Assembly (NCBI GenBank): GCA_934131175.1
Contig: CAKOZD010000015.1
Coordinates: 1 to 40,719 of the forward strand
Source: an uncultured Bacilli bacterium
GTDB lineage: Bacteria; Bacillota_I; Bacilli_A; RF39; UBA660
Direction: 5' to 3'
Length of the DNA: 40,719 bases
The translations under genes and the position numbers were made by a program. Positions within the stretch are counted from its first letter, which is position 1, and the number at the start of each line of letters is the position of its first letter. Positions 1 to 8,209 of the stretch are shown in pieces. The notes under the pieces are model-generated. The model made no database searches, was not told where the DNA came from, and saw nothing but the letters and a program-made list of their open reading frames with translations.

Positions 1-47
1 TTTAAATCATATAGACACTTAAATTTATAATCGATAAGGTTTACTAT
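1..47 (-). other. Open 5' end of an unidentified minus-strand gene, cut by window edge
   Basis: Downstream of a very strong minus-strand ribosome binding site, only one frame is free of stops to the window edge. It would begin at an ATA codon (47-45) seven bases after AGGAGG and read about 15 residues, I-V-N-L-I-D-Y-K and so on. No ATG, GTG or TTG start is usable here: the GTG inside the ribosome binding site runs into TAG after three codons, and the ATG at the edge hits TAA. Non-AUG starts (usually AUU) are known for infC, but the peptide lacks the IF3 N-terminal motif. The stretch could also be a non-coding leader. Identity unknown. Confidence 0.3.
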
Positions 48-54
48 AAAATCA

Positions 55-70
55 CCTCCTTTCCAGGAGG
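55..70 (-). promoter_or_regulatory. Shine-Dalgarno sequence sealed in a GNRA hairpin
   Basis: On the minus strand the RNA reads CCUCCU-GGAA-AGGAGG: a perfect six-pair stem closed by GGAA, a GNRA-type tetraloop. The 3' arm is the ribosome binding site, and the extended GAAAGGAGGTGAT should match the 16S 3' tail over about 13 bases. The 5' arm is an exact internal anti-Shine-Dalgarno. The element would hide the site until it is opened, which implies translational control of the gene beyond the left edge. The structure is seen directly; the regulation is inferred. Confidence 0.6.
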
Positions 71-116
71 CAATATAACAGACTTTATAAATTAAAACAA
101 ATTGCACTTTTACGCT

Positions 117-135
117 TTTCAAATACTATTTGAAA
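117..135. repeat. Perfect 9-1-9 inverted repeat, possible operator
   Basis: TTTCAAATA-C-TATTTGAAA is a perfect palindrome. On the minus strand a TATAAT-like box lies at 146-141, just upstream, so the palindrome would straddle the transcription start of the unit running off the left edge. That position suits a repressor operator. The matching -35 is poor, so the promoter is uncertain. Confidence 0.4.
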
Positions 136-215
136 TACAAATTATATTTTTTAACTTATAGTTTTTTTATTTTGATTAACTTTTTAAACATCTAAAGTCT
201 ATTTTAATAAAATTA

Positions 216-245
216 ATAAAAAAGAAGAGCTAAATTCTCTTCTTT
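216..245 (-). terminator. clpB terminator overlapping its stop codon
   Basis: On the minus strand AAAGAAGAG and CTCTTCTTT form a nine-pair stem around a seven-base loop, followed by more T. The 5' arm encodes the last Lys-Lys-Arg codons of clpB, and the TAG stop lies in the loop. Confidence 0.8.
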
Positions 246-2335
246 ACTACAAATTTATCGTTTACATAATTGACTATTACAGTATCATGTTCTTTTATTT
301 GACCTTCAATTAGTAATTTAGATAAGTCAACTTCTATTGTTTTACCTACTAATCTTTTTAATGGTCTCGCACCAAAGTTTATATCATAGCCTTCTTCAAT
401 AAATTCTTTTCTTGCATTTTCTGTAAGTTCTATTTTGATAGACATATCTTTTAGACGATATTCTATTTGGGAAATAATCTTATCAAGTATCTTATTAATT
501 GCTTCTTTTGTTAATGTATTAAATACTACTATTTCATCAATTCTATTTACAAATTCTGGTCTAAAGTATTTTCTTATTTCATCAAGTACAGCATTTTTGT
601 TATTTTCTAAGACATGTTCACTTCCTAAGTTTGATGTCATAATAATTATTGTATTTTTAAAATCTACTGTTCGTCCATTTGAGTCTGTTACTCTACCATC
701 ATCTAGTATTTGCAATAGAAGATTTAAAACTTCCGGATGTGCTTTTTCTATTTCATCAAATAAAACTATACTATATGGATTTCTTCTTACTGCTTCTGTT
801 AATTGACCGCCTTCTTCATATCCAACATATCCCGGAGGAGAACCAATTAATCTTGAGACACTAAATTTTTCCATGTATTCTGACATGTCAATTCTTACCA
901 TATGTCTTTCATCATCAAATAATTCATAAGCAAGAGTTCTTGCTACTTCTGTTTTACCTACTCCAGTTGGTCCTAGAAACATGAATGATGCGATTGGTCT
1001 GTTAGGGTCTTTTATACCACTACGTGATTTTATAATTGCATCACTTACAACTTGAAGTGCTTCATCTTGACCCATAACACGTTTTTTCATATCATCTTCT
1101 AAGTGAAGTAATTTTTCTTTTTCACTTTCTAATAGTTTTGTTACTGGAATATTTGTCCATTTAGCAATTATTTTACAAATATCATTATCAGTTACAGTAT
1201 CACTTAGTAATTTATTTTTTTCTGTATTATTTAATGCTTCAAGTTCTTTTTCAACTCTTGGTATTTCACCATGACGTAGAACAGCTGCACGTTCAAGATC
1301 ATACTTATTTTCTGCTTGGTCAAGTTCAAATTTTAAACTTTCTAATTCTTTTTTCTTTTTCTTAATGTTATCATTTAAATTCTTTTCTTTATTCCAAGCT
1401 TCAGTTAACTCACTTTCTTTTTCTTTCATTGAAGTAAGTTCTCTATCAATATCACTTTTACGTTTCATTGACATTTCATCTTTTTCTTTTTTTAGAGCTT
1501 GTTTTTCTATTTCTAATCGCATAATTCTATGAGTTAGACTATCTAGTTCGAATGGAACAGAATCCATTTGGACACGAATTGTTGCACAAGCCTCATCAAT
1601 TAAATCAATTGCTTTATCAGGTAAGAATCTATCTGTTATATATCTATTTGAAAGAGTTGCTGCTGCAATAATTGCTTTATCTTGAATTGTTACACCATGA
1701 TGTATTTCAAATCTTTCCTTTAATCCTCTTAAAATAGTAATTGTATCTTCAACATTTGGTTCTTTAACCATAATTTTTTGAAATCTTCTTTCAAGTGCAC
1801 CATCTTTTTCAATGAATTTTCTATATTCATTTAAAGTCGTTGCTCCTATTACATGAATTTCACCTCTAGCAAGCATTGGTTTTAGGATATTTGATGTATC
1901 CATTGCACCTTCTGATGAACCAGTTCCAACTATCATATGAATTTCATCTATAAACATGATAATTCTTCCTTCACTTTTTTTTACTTCATTTAAGACATTT
2001 TTTAGTCTTTCTTCAAATTCACCACGATACTTTGCACCTGCTACAAGAGATGCCATATCTAGTTCCCAAATTGTTTTATCCTTTAAACTATTTGGTACAT
2101 CTCCTTTTAAAATTCTTAAGGCTAAACCTTCTACTATCGCAGTTTTACCAACACCAGGTTCACCTATTAAAACTGGATTATTTTTAGTTTTTCTAGATAA
2201 AATCCTAGTTATACTTCTTATTTCTTCATCCCTACCAATAACAGGATCAATTTTTCCTGCTTTTGCATCTTCAACTATATCTCTTCCGTATTTTTCTAAT
2301 ACGTTTTCTTCTTTTTCTTGTGGATAACCATACAT
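230..2335 (-). CDS. clpB: ClpB-type disaggregase without the N-terminal domain
   Basis: This hexameric AAA+ chaperone pulls polypeptides out of cytoplasmic aggregates together with DnaK. The protein (701 residues from this start) opens almost directly with nucleotide-binding domain 1: Walker A GEPGVGKT, then MFIDEIHM and the RRFQK arginine-finger segment. A long charged coiled-coil middle domain of ClpB rather than ClpC type follows. Domain 2 has GPTGVGKT, IVLFDEIEKAHPEV and the GSPPGYVGYEEGG pore-loop region. The usual ClpB is about 860 residues; the N-domain is absent, as in mycoplasma ClpB. I chose the ATG at 2335 because GAGGGG lies eight bases upstream; GTG 2344 and ATG 2341 sit on or beside that site. 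A CIRCE element covers the promoter, so HrcA heat-shock control is expected. Confidence 0.93.
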   Translation of the reverse strand: MYGYPQEKEENVLEKYGRDIVEDAKAGKIDPVIGRDEEIRSITRILSRKTKNNPVLIGEPGVGKTAIVEGLALRILKGDVPNSLKDKTIWELDMASLVAGAKYRGEFEERLKNVLNEVKKSEGRIIMFIDEIHMIVGTGSSEGAMDTSNILKPMLARGEIHVIGATTLNEYRKFIEKDGALERRFQKIMVKEPNVEDTITILRGLKERFEIHHGVTIQDKAIIAAATLSNRYITDRFLPDKAIDLIDEACATIRVQMDSVPFELDSLTHRIMRLEIEKQALKKEKDEMSMKRKSDIDRELTSMKEKESELTEAWNKEKNLNDNIKKKKKELESLKFELDQAENKYDLERAAVLRHGEIPRVEKELEALNNTEKNKLLSDTVTDNDICKIIAKWTNIPVTKLLESEKEKLLHLEDDMKKRVMGQDEALQVVSDAIIKSRSGIKDPNRPIASFMFLGPTGVGKTEVARTLAYELFDDERHMVRIDMSEYMEKFSVSRLIGSPPGYVGYEEGGQLTEAVRRNPYSIVLFDEIEKAHPEVLNLLLQILDDGRVTDSNGRTVDFKNTIIIMTSNLGSEHVLENNKNAVLDEIRKYFRPEFVNRIDEIVVFNTLTKEAINKILDKIISQIEYRLKDMSIKIELTENARKEFIEEGYDINFGARPLKRLVGKTIEVDLSKLLIEGQIKEHDTVIVNYVNDKFVVKKRI

Positions 2336-2356
2336 ATTCATCACCCCTCAGTATTA

Positions 2357-2384
2357 ATTATACTACTATTTTAGCACTTGTCAA
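2357..2384 (-). promoter_or_regulatory. clpB sigma-A promoter
   Basis: Minus-strand TTGACA (2384-2379) and TATAAT (2362-2357) are separated by 16 bases. The -35 box lies inside the CIRCE palindrome, so HrcA binding would block polymerase directly. Confidence 0.85.
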
Positions 2385-2397
2385 TATAGAGTGCTAA
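2371..2397. promoter_or_regulatory. CIRCE operator for HrcA
   Basis: TTAGCACTT-N9-GAGTGCTAA matches the CIRCE consensus (TTAGCACTC-N9-GAGTGCTAA) in 17 of 18 arm bases with exactly nine bases between arms. In Firmicutes CIRCE is bound by the heat-shock repressor HrcA. It is the only CIRCE I see in the window. Confidence 0.93.
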
Positions 2398-2403
2398 TTA
2401 TTT

Positions 2404-2438
2404 TAAAAAAAGAAAAATTAATATAAAAATTAATTTTC
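2404..2438 (-). terminator. AT-only hairpin after the surface-protein gene
   Basis: AAAATTAAT and ATTAATTTT pair over nine A-T bases around a six-base loop, and a T-rich tract follows on the minus strand. The TAA stop is inside the stem. It is weak because no G-C pair clamps it. Confidence 0.45.
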
Positions 2439-5400
2439 CGTCTTATTAGTTATCTGATTAATAAATATAGAAATACCTATTATTACAAAGATAAATCCAA
2501 AGAATAAGGATATTTTTTCAAAATTCATAGCCGTATTAGGAACATTTTCTAATTCTTCATATTTTATGCTTGAGGAAACATCTTTTTTTGAAATTTCATT
2601 ATCATCTATAACTAATGATGTAGAACTTATAAATTTATTACTATCTGTTTCTGGTTTGTAATTATCATTTATTTTTGCTTGTATTTTTATATTATAGTTT
2701 TCATCGTAGAATGTGTCCTCATTAACCTTATCTGTTGAAATATAAATAACATTATCTTTTTCTGAAATTTTAAAATTAGATGTAACGTCTTCATTTGATT
2801 TATTAAATACTTTTATATTATTTTTATTGAAAGTAATATTTTTATCAATTGTAGTTTTTATTTCGAACTTTTTATATTTCTCAACAATTCTTTCGATTTT
2901 TGGTACTCTAATATTTAAATTATATGAAATGTCTTTCTTATTTAAATCTATTAAGCTATTTTCTAATTGTTTGTCATTATCCAATATATATGACTCTAAT
3001 ATAGTTTTTTCTTCATCATCAATATTTAATTCTATTAAGTTACTTTGATTTAATTCATCTACTACCGAAATATATATTTTATCATTTAATCCACTATTAA
3101 GAATTATGTTATTACTATTAAAATCAGTAAATGAATCATTTGTAAAACTATAACTTTTCTTTTTTATCTTAGACAATGAATTAATATTAAGTGTTATTTT
3201 AGTTTTATTTTTTGTTTTTATAGCAGATGCTTTTACTTCAGGTTTTGTATTATTAAAATTAAATTCTTTTGATATAGTTTCTACTGTTTCATTATTATTC
3301 GCATCTTTTATACCAGATTTTATCCAAATATAATATGTACCAGTTAGATTTTCAAAATCACTTTGAGGTATTTCAATTGTTTTTATTCTTTCATCAACAT
3401 TACTTAATGTTAGTGTTTTTTCATAATATGGCTGTTCTGTATTAGATGAAGTTACAGCATAGTATAGTACTTGATTTCCAGGAATATATGATTCTTTATC
3501 TTCAACATTTATTTTTATTTGTTTTGTTTTTGTATAATTTTTATCTTCTGTTGGAGTAAATGAAATAGTTGGTTTAACATTATCTGTTTCAACGTCATTA
3601 ACTGTAACATTAATTGTTGTTTCAATTTTATTATAATTTGTATCAGTATCCTGTATTAATGTGATACTTGCATTTTCCTTTTTCTTTGCTGTTAGTATAA
3701 GCTTTTCTTCTTCAACTTTGCAAGTTATAGCATCGTTTGCTGAAGATTTACATGTAACATTTCCTTTAGAATTAGTATTAAAATTTGTGCTTGTCGCAAC
3801 ATTTAGTGGAATTTTAATATTACTATCAATAATTAATTTTGGATTAATTTTATTTATTTTGATACTTGTACATGAACTTGATGCTTGATTTAGATTATTT
3901 GTTAATTTTGATGTTGCTTTTACATAATAGTTTCCTGCATTAATTGGTACTATGTCGATTGCACTTTTACAATTATTATCAGAATAATATTTATATGTAT
4001 ACTCTAAAGTAAGATTTGTTTTATTGTTTGGTGCTTTTGCAGTTGGAGTATTTGGCTCAACATTTTTCCCATTATAATTTGTCTCTTTAGGTTCTAAAGA
4101 AATTATTGGATTTCCTCTATTAACTGTTAATTTAGAACATTTAGAATTTGATGCATAGTCAGAATTTCCAACCGATGTTGCTTTTACTGAATAATTACCA
4201 GTATTAATTATTTCTTGTATTTCATTTTTACAAGATTCATCTGAATAATATTTATATGTAATGTCTGAATTACTTTTTGATGTTGCATTATTTACTGTTA
4301 TTTTATTTCCTGTATATGTTGTTGTATTGTCTTGGAATGCAATAGTATCAAGAGTCTTTAATGTTTCATCTTTACAGTTTCCATACCTATCACAAATTTT
4401 AACTGATTTATCTGAACTTGTTAGTGTTTTACTTAGAGTTTTTTTATCACTAGATAATGTCCAACCAGACACAGGTTTTATATCTTCTTTTGAAGTAACT
4501 ATAGCAACACCGTCTGTGTATTTAATAGTATATGTTGGGCTTTGTAAAACATTAGTTGATGTTGTGTAAATTTTATAAGTATTAGTACTATCATATTTTT
4601 GTGAAGCATAGCCTAAGTACATTTTATTATCTTTAAACGAAACTGTTTCTAATTCACCTAATCCTGTTGGTGTTTTATATCTCGCTACTAATGTTCCAAA
4701 ATATGGAGATGGTGTTCCATCACTATTATATTTAGCATTATAAACATATATTGTTCCACTATAATCATCGTCATAACAATATACTTGATATGTTCCTGGA
4801 CATTTTGCTGATTCTCCCACCTCAAATGAAGTTACATATAAATATCCATTATTATAATCCAATCCTTGACCTGTCTCTGTATGTGAAATTGGAAAACTAT
4901 CTTTTGTATTTGCAAAACTACTATCTGTTACTAATGCTGAACCATAAGCCTTAACAAAATATCTATCATCTAATTTATCATAGCCAATAGCTGATATTGA
5001 AGTACCTAATATTTCTTTTATTTTTATTACTCTTGATGCTCCACTTTTAAAAATTGATGGATTAAATTCCCAAACCGTTGCATACTCATCTGGACCAACT
5101 ATTAGAATTTTATCTGTTTTTGAATTATATGTCATATCATTGCCATGACCCATATTTCCATAGAGATAGCCCAATTGTGTTTTATAGCCATCTCCTCCAT
5201 ATCCAAATAATATTCCTTTAGTAGGATTAGAATTATTACTTGAATAGAAAAATAATTTATCATTTGCCATAGTAAATCCTTGCATTTGTTTATATGTATA
5301 GCCATCAAACGTCTTATTTAAAAATTGATATTTAGAAAATTCTGATAATTGCAAGTTTATTTTTGCTTTGTCATCAGTTACATCACTTTTATTTAATGTT

Positions 5401-6008
5401 ATTACAGGTCTTATTCCTCTTTTTTCTGTTTTTAGTAAAGGTCTATTATTCCCATATTCAGTTACTGAATAGGCATATGATGAATTTTTTTCATGAGATG
5501 TATTTGTCCAAAAACCTGCAGTATTGTAACGTTTTCCATTTATAAAATATTGAGCATTTTCTCTTAATGCAAGGAGTGTTGCACCAGAATCAGTATGAAT
5601 ACTTTCAGCAGTTCCATCTGAATTAAATCCTGGCTTTTTACTTAATTTCATTAATGAATATACTTCTTCTTCTGAAATAATATTTATATTTCCTTGATAT
5701 CTTGTCCAACTGCTTTTAATATTATTAAGTTGAGTTTTATAATTATTATATGTGTCACTTATATAATTATGATTTAACATAACTTTTATAGTTGTATTTG
5801 ATGCCTTAGAATCTTCTATAACCAAAAATCTATAACAAGTTTCATTTTGATTTGTAGTTGTCCAATATTTTTTGTAATTACAAGTTGTTTGATTTACTGG
5901 ATTATAATAAACATAGTCTCCTACTCGATATTCTTTGTTTTCTGTTGCATTTACATCTGTTACTGCAAATATTAAAAACAATAATATTAATAACTTACTC
6001 TTTTTCAC
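2430..6008 (-). CDS. Large secreted, wall-anchored multidomain surface protein
   Basis: The 1192-residue protein starts with a clear signal peptide (MKKSK then a hydrophobic run ending near NATE). A roughly 180-residue N-terminal domain ends in GIRPVITLNKS. About 270 residues rich in repeated YxYN and GYLYV strands look like a beta-propeller. Two Ig/MBG-like repeats each carry TYKYYSD plus paired cysteines, and further Ig-like modules follow. The C-terminus has V1156-PNTA, a hydrophobic span (about 1166-1183) and a short tail, which suggests a sortase signal of LPNTA type, though the tail is weakly basic. It starts at GTG 6008 behind AGGTGA. It is a single gene between terminators. Binding partner unknown; adhesin or polymer binding is only a guess. 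Confidence 0.75.
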   Translation of the reverse strand: MKKSKLLILLFLIFAVTDVNATENKEYRVGDYVYYNPVNQTTCNYKKYWTTTNQNETCYRFLVIEDSKASNTTIKVMLNHNYISDTYNNYKTQLNNIKSSWTRYQGNINIISEEEVYSLMKLSKKPGFNSDGTAESIHTDSGATLLALRENAQYFINGKRYNTAGFWTNTSHEKNSSYAYSVTEYGNNRPLLKTEKRGIRPVITLNKSDVTDDKAKINLQLSEFSKYQFLNKTFDGYTYKQMQGFTMANDKLFFYSSNNSNPTKGILFGYGGDGYKTQLGYLYGNMGHGNDMTYNSKTDKILIVGPDEYATVWEFNPSIFKSGASRVIKIKEILGTSISAIGYDKLDDRYFVKAYGSALVTDSSFANTKDSFPISHTETGQGLDYNNGYLYVTSFEVGESAKCPGTYQVYCYDDDYSGTIYVYNAKYNSDGTPSPYFGTLVARYKTPTGLGELETVSFKDNKMYLGYASQKYDSTNTYKIYTTSTNVLQSPTYTIKYTDGVAIVTSKEDIKPVSGWTLSSDKKTLSKTLTSSDKSVKICDRYGNCKDETLKTLDTIAFQDNTTTYTGNKITVNNATSKSNSDITYKYYSDESCKNEIQEIINTGNYSVKATSVGNSDYASNSKCSKLTVNRGNPIISLEPKETNYNGKNVEPNTPTAKAPNNKTNLTLEYTYKYYSDNNCKSAIDIVPINAGNYYVKATSKLTNNLNQASSSCTSIKINKINPKLIIDSNIKIPLNVATSTNFNTNSKGNVTCKSSANDAITCKVEEEKLILTAKKKENASITLIQDTDTNYNKIETTINVTVNDVETDNVKPTISFTPTEDKNYTKTKQIKINVEDKESYIPGNQVLYYAVTSSNTEQPYYEKTLTLSNVDERIKTIEIPQSDFENLTGTYYIWIKSGIKDANNNETVETISKEFNFNNTKPEVKASAIKTKNKTKITLNINSLSKIKKKSYSFTNDSFTDFNSNNIILNSGLNDKIYISVVDELNQSNLIELNIDDEEKTILESYILDNDKQLENSLIDLNKKDISYNLNIRVPKIERIVEKYKKFEIKTTIDKNITFNKNNIKVFNKSNEDVTSNFKISEKDNVIYISTDKVNEDTFYDENYNIKIQAKINDNYKPETDSNKFISSTSLVIDDNEISKKDVSSSIKYEELENVPNTAMNFEKISLFFGFIFVIIGISIFINQITNKTEN

Positions 6009-6055
6009 ATTCTCACCTACTATTATTAAGTTGATTATATCATATTAATTTATAA

Positions 6056-6091
6056 ATAAAAAAAGATTATACTAATTTTTAGTACAATCTA
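6056..6091 (-). terminator. Terminator after the 528-residue gene
   Basis: On the minus strand GATTGTACTAA and TTAGTATAATC pair with one mismatch around a three-base loop and run straight into seven or more T. Confidence 0.7.
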
Positions 6092-6102
6092 ATAGTATCG
6101 AA

Positions 6103-7689
6103 TTATTGTTTATTTGTTTTTATTAATTCTTTTAAAATATCATTTGTGTATGTCTTATCGTTACTTTCAACAATCTTTCTTACTTTACTTTGCCAATCAC
6201 CACTGTGTACAACTCTATCTACTCTTTCATCATTCATTAATACCTTTTTAGTAAAATGACTTAATCTATAAAAGTCACCTATATCTAATACATATATTGC
6301 ATCTCCAGTCGATACTTGACTATTACTAACATTTTTATAGAATTTTTCTAATATTACTTTTCCATTTGGGTAAATATAACCTACATATCCATCAAACGTT
6401 TCTTTTCCCTTTACTCTAAATAATGGATTAGTAGTTGCGAAGAATTCTTTCTTTTCCATATATAAATCAAGCATTCTTTCACGTTTTATTTGCTTTTCTT
6501 CTTCTGTTAAATGTTTAGTATTTTCTCTTATTCCTTTTGTTATACTACTTTCAATTTCTTCTTCTGGAAGAATTTCCCAATTAACAGTTAATTCATTTAA
6601 ATACTTTAAAACTAAACTTTCGACTTCATCTAGATTGAGACCAGAAAAATCAAATTTAGAAAAATCAATCATTTTAAGTTTTGGATTTTCTACCATCATT
6701 TTTCTAAACCTTTGATAGATACTATTAGGTGTTACAACAATACCATCTGTTCTTTTATACTCAGGTATATTTTCATTATCAACACTACCTACTTTTATTC
6801 TTGGAGTTATTGCTGTTTTTCTTTCTTTATTTTCTCTAAAGTAGTTGCTTATGTAATAAATATATCTTTGTTTATCTTCTATGTCTTTAGATAATTCAGC
6901 ATTAAGTATAAATTGGTTTACTATATATAATTCTAATTTATCTTTATCAATTACTAAGTCATCTACATTTATACTATGAGTAAATAAGTAGTTTAAAATT
7001 TCAGGGGAATGATTAATTATTTTTCTAAAGCTTTCTGCTAACTTTTTGCAATACTCTGAAACATTAAATTTTTTAGCGTTTTTAAAAAGTTCATCTACAT
7101 CTATATCTAATCCTTTTTTCTTATAAGATGCTTGTAGTTGTGCCTTCATAATTATTCTATTTTTTTCTGACATATGTTTATCATTAATTCTTTTTTCAAT
7201 CTCTAAAATATTGTTGTAGTAGCCCTTTTCAACCTCATAATTTTTATACAAAAACGGAAAGTTTTTCTTAAATTTAGAGTCATTTGTAATTAATGATAAT
7301 TTTTTTATTCTTTTTTCAAATTCTGGTTCTAATAATTCTATTGCATTTGTTAATTTAAGTGCTACATCATCCAAAGATACTGATGGGTCATTTAATACAT
7401 TAAAAGTATTTAGATTATATATTAGTGAACTATAAAATCCAGATGGAGAAAAGAATATTTTCTTTTCAAGTGTTTTTTCATCTGAAAATACTCCCATTGT
7501 TTTAAAAAATTCTATTCTTCCAATATCTGTTATTGAACTTAAGTAATCTAAATACTCATCAAATGCTCTTTCTATATTTTTTGTTAATTTATTTTCATTT
7601 CCTGTTAAACCTAATAAATCATTGTATAAAATATTTATTGGCGTAGAAATTGGTATTCCTTTATTTACTATTTCACTTATTTCTGACAT
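6103..7689 (-). CDS. Uncharacterised 528-residue cytoplasmic protein
   Basis: I do not recognise this family. No signal peptide or membrane span is visible. The protein is charged and mostly helical in appearance (residues 1-330), with a Lys/Glu-rich middle. A more globular C-terminal part contains GYVGYIYPNGKV and a stretch AIYVLDIGDFYRLSHF near residues 440-480, which might be a small beta-rich domain. The start is well supported: GAGGGAG lies seven bases before the ATG. It has its own terminator and no obvious partner; the next gene upstream (7754) is also unknown and separately terminated. Function unknown. Confidence 0.7.
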   Translation of the reverse strand: MSEISEIVNKGIPISTPINILYNDLLGLTGNENKLTKNIERAFDEYLDYLSSITDIGRIEFFKTMGVFSDEKTLEKKIFFSPSGFYSSLIYNLNTFNVLNDPSVSLDDVALKLTNAIELLEPEFEKRIKKLSLITNDSKFKKNFPFLYKNYEVEKGYYNNILEIEKRINDKHMSEKNRIIMKAQLQASYKKKGLDIDVDELFKNAKKFNVSEYCKKLAESFRKIINHSPEILNYLFTHSINVDDLVIDKDKLELYIVNQFILNAELSKDIEDKQRYIYYISNYFRENKERKTAITPRIKVGSVDNENIPEYKRTDGIVVTPNSIYQRFRKMMVENPKLKMIDFSKFDFSGLNLDEVESLVLKYLNELTVNWEILPEEEIESSITKGIRENTKHLTEEEKQIKRERMLDLYMEKKEFFATTNPLFRVKGKETFDGYVGYIYPNGKVILEKFYKNVSNSQVSTGDAIYVLDIGDFYRLSHFTKKVLMNDERVDRVVHSGDWQSKVRKIVESNDKTYTNDILKELIKTNKQ

Positions 7690-7731
7690 GTCTTATCTCC
7701 CTCTTGTAATTAAATATGTTACAGAAATATA

Positions 7732-7771
7732 GAAAAAAAAGCAAGAAATTATATTATTTTTTCCTGCTTTT
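7732..7771 (-). terminator. Terminator built into the end of the 126-residue gene
   Basis: AAAAGCAGGAAA and TTTCTTGCTTTT form a 12-pair stem with one G-T pair, followed by eight T on the minus strand. The 5' arm encodes the last Lys-Ser-Arg-Lys, and the TAA stop falls in the loop. Confidence 0.75.
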
Positions 7772-8134
7772 CAACAAAACTTTCTTTTTTAATGTTTCTA
7801 TATGATCACCAAAATAGTAGATTAATGAGTCATTATTTTCATAACAAATATAATCTTTATTTTCATTTAATTTTTCTTCTAATGCATCATCTGATTTAGT
7901 TATTTCATCTACTAATGTTCTTAAGTACTCATCATCACATTTTTCTACAAATTTTGGTTTTTTAAATGTATTTGTAAACCTTCTACTTCTATGTATTTCT
8001 GTATTACCTATATAATAAGTATTTCTCCAGTTATACCTAAAAGAGTTTTCATCTTCTTTTAATTTATGTACTACCGTTGTTCTTTTTGGTATGTCATAAA
8101 TTCTTAAATTAACTACTTTACGCAGTCCTATCAT
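7754..8134 (-). CDS. Uncharacterised small basic protein (126 residues)
   Basis: No family is recognised. The protein has a basic N-terminal half (YNWRNTYYIGNTEIHRSRRF), an acidic helical middle and a basic C-terminal tail KKVLLKSRKK. There is no membrane span. The start is awkward: AGGAG lies 14 bases before the only in-frame ATG, while the frame stays open upstream through a sensible-looking GDEIYY stretch with no NTG start. An ATA codon five bases after AGGAG is the alternative. A TTGAAA/TATAAT promoter at 8163-8190 places the transcript start only a few bases before the ribosome binding site, so a start near here is likely. Function unknown. Confidence 0.6.
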   Translation of the reverse strand: MIGLRKVVNLRIYDIPKRTTVVHKLKEDENSFRYNWRNTYYIGNTEIHRSRRFTNTFKKPKFVEKCDDEYLRTLVDEITKSDDALEEKLNENKDYICYENNDSLIYYFGDHIETLKKKVLLKSRKK

Positions 8135-8162
8135 ATAATATATTTCATCTCCTATAGAAGTT

Positions 8163-8190
8163 ATTATATTATATTTTATAATATTTTCAA
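8163..8190 (-). promoter_or_regulatory. Sigma-A promoter of the 126-residue gene
   Basis: Minus-strand TTGAAA (8190-8185) and TATAAT (8168-8163) are spaced by 16 bases. The predicted start near 8156 leaves almost no leader before AGGAG at 8153-8149. Confidence 0.6.
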
Positions 8191-8209
8191 GTAATTATTT
8201 TACATTTTA

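Noticed and set aside
1..47. Assigning the left-edge unit to infC because of the non-AUG start
   Set aside because: The visible 15 residues lack the IF3 N-terminal pattern, so no name is given.
51..64. Plus-strand ATCACCTCCTTTCC resembling the 3' end of 16S rRNA
   Set aside because: The bases before it do not match 16S rRNA; it is simply the complement of a long minus-strand ribosome binding site.
435..806. Plus-strand open frame opposite clpB
   Set aside because: It is an antisense shadow of a conserved gene, with no ribosome binding site and no recognisable protein.
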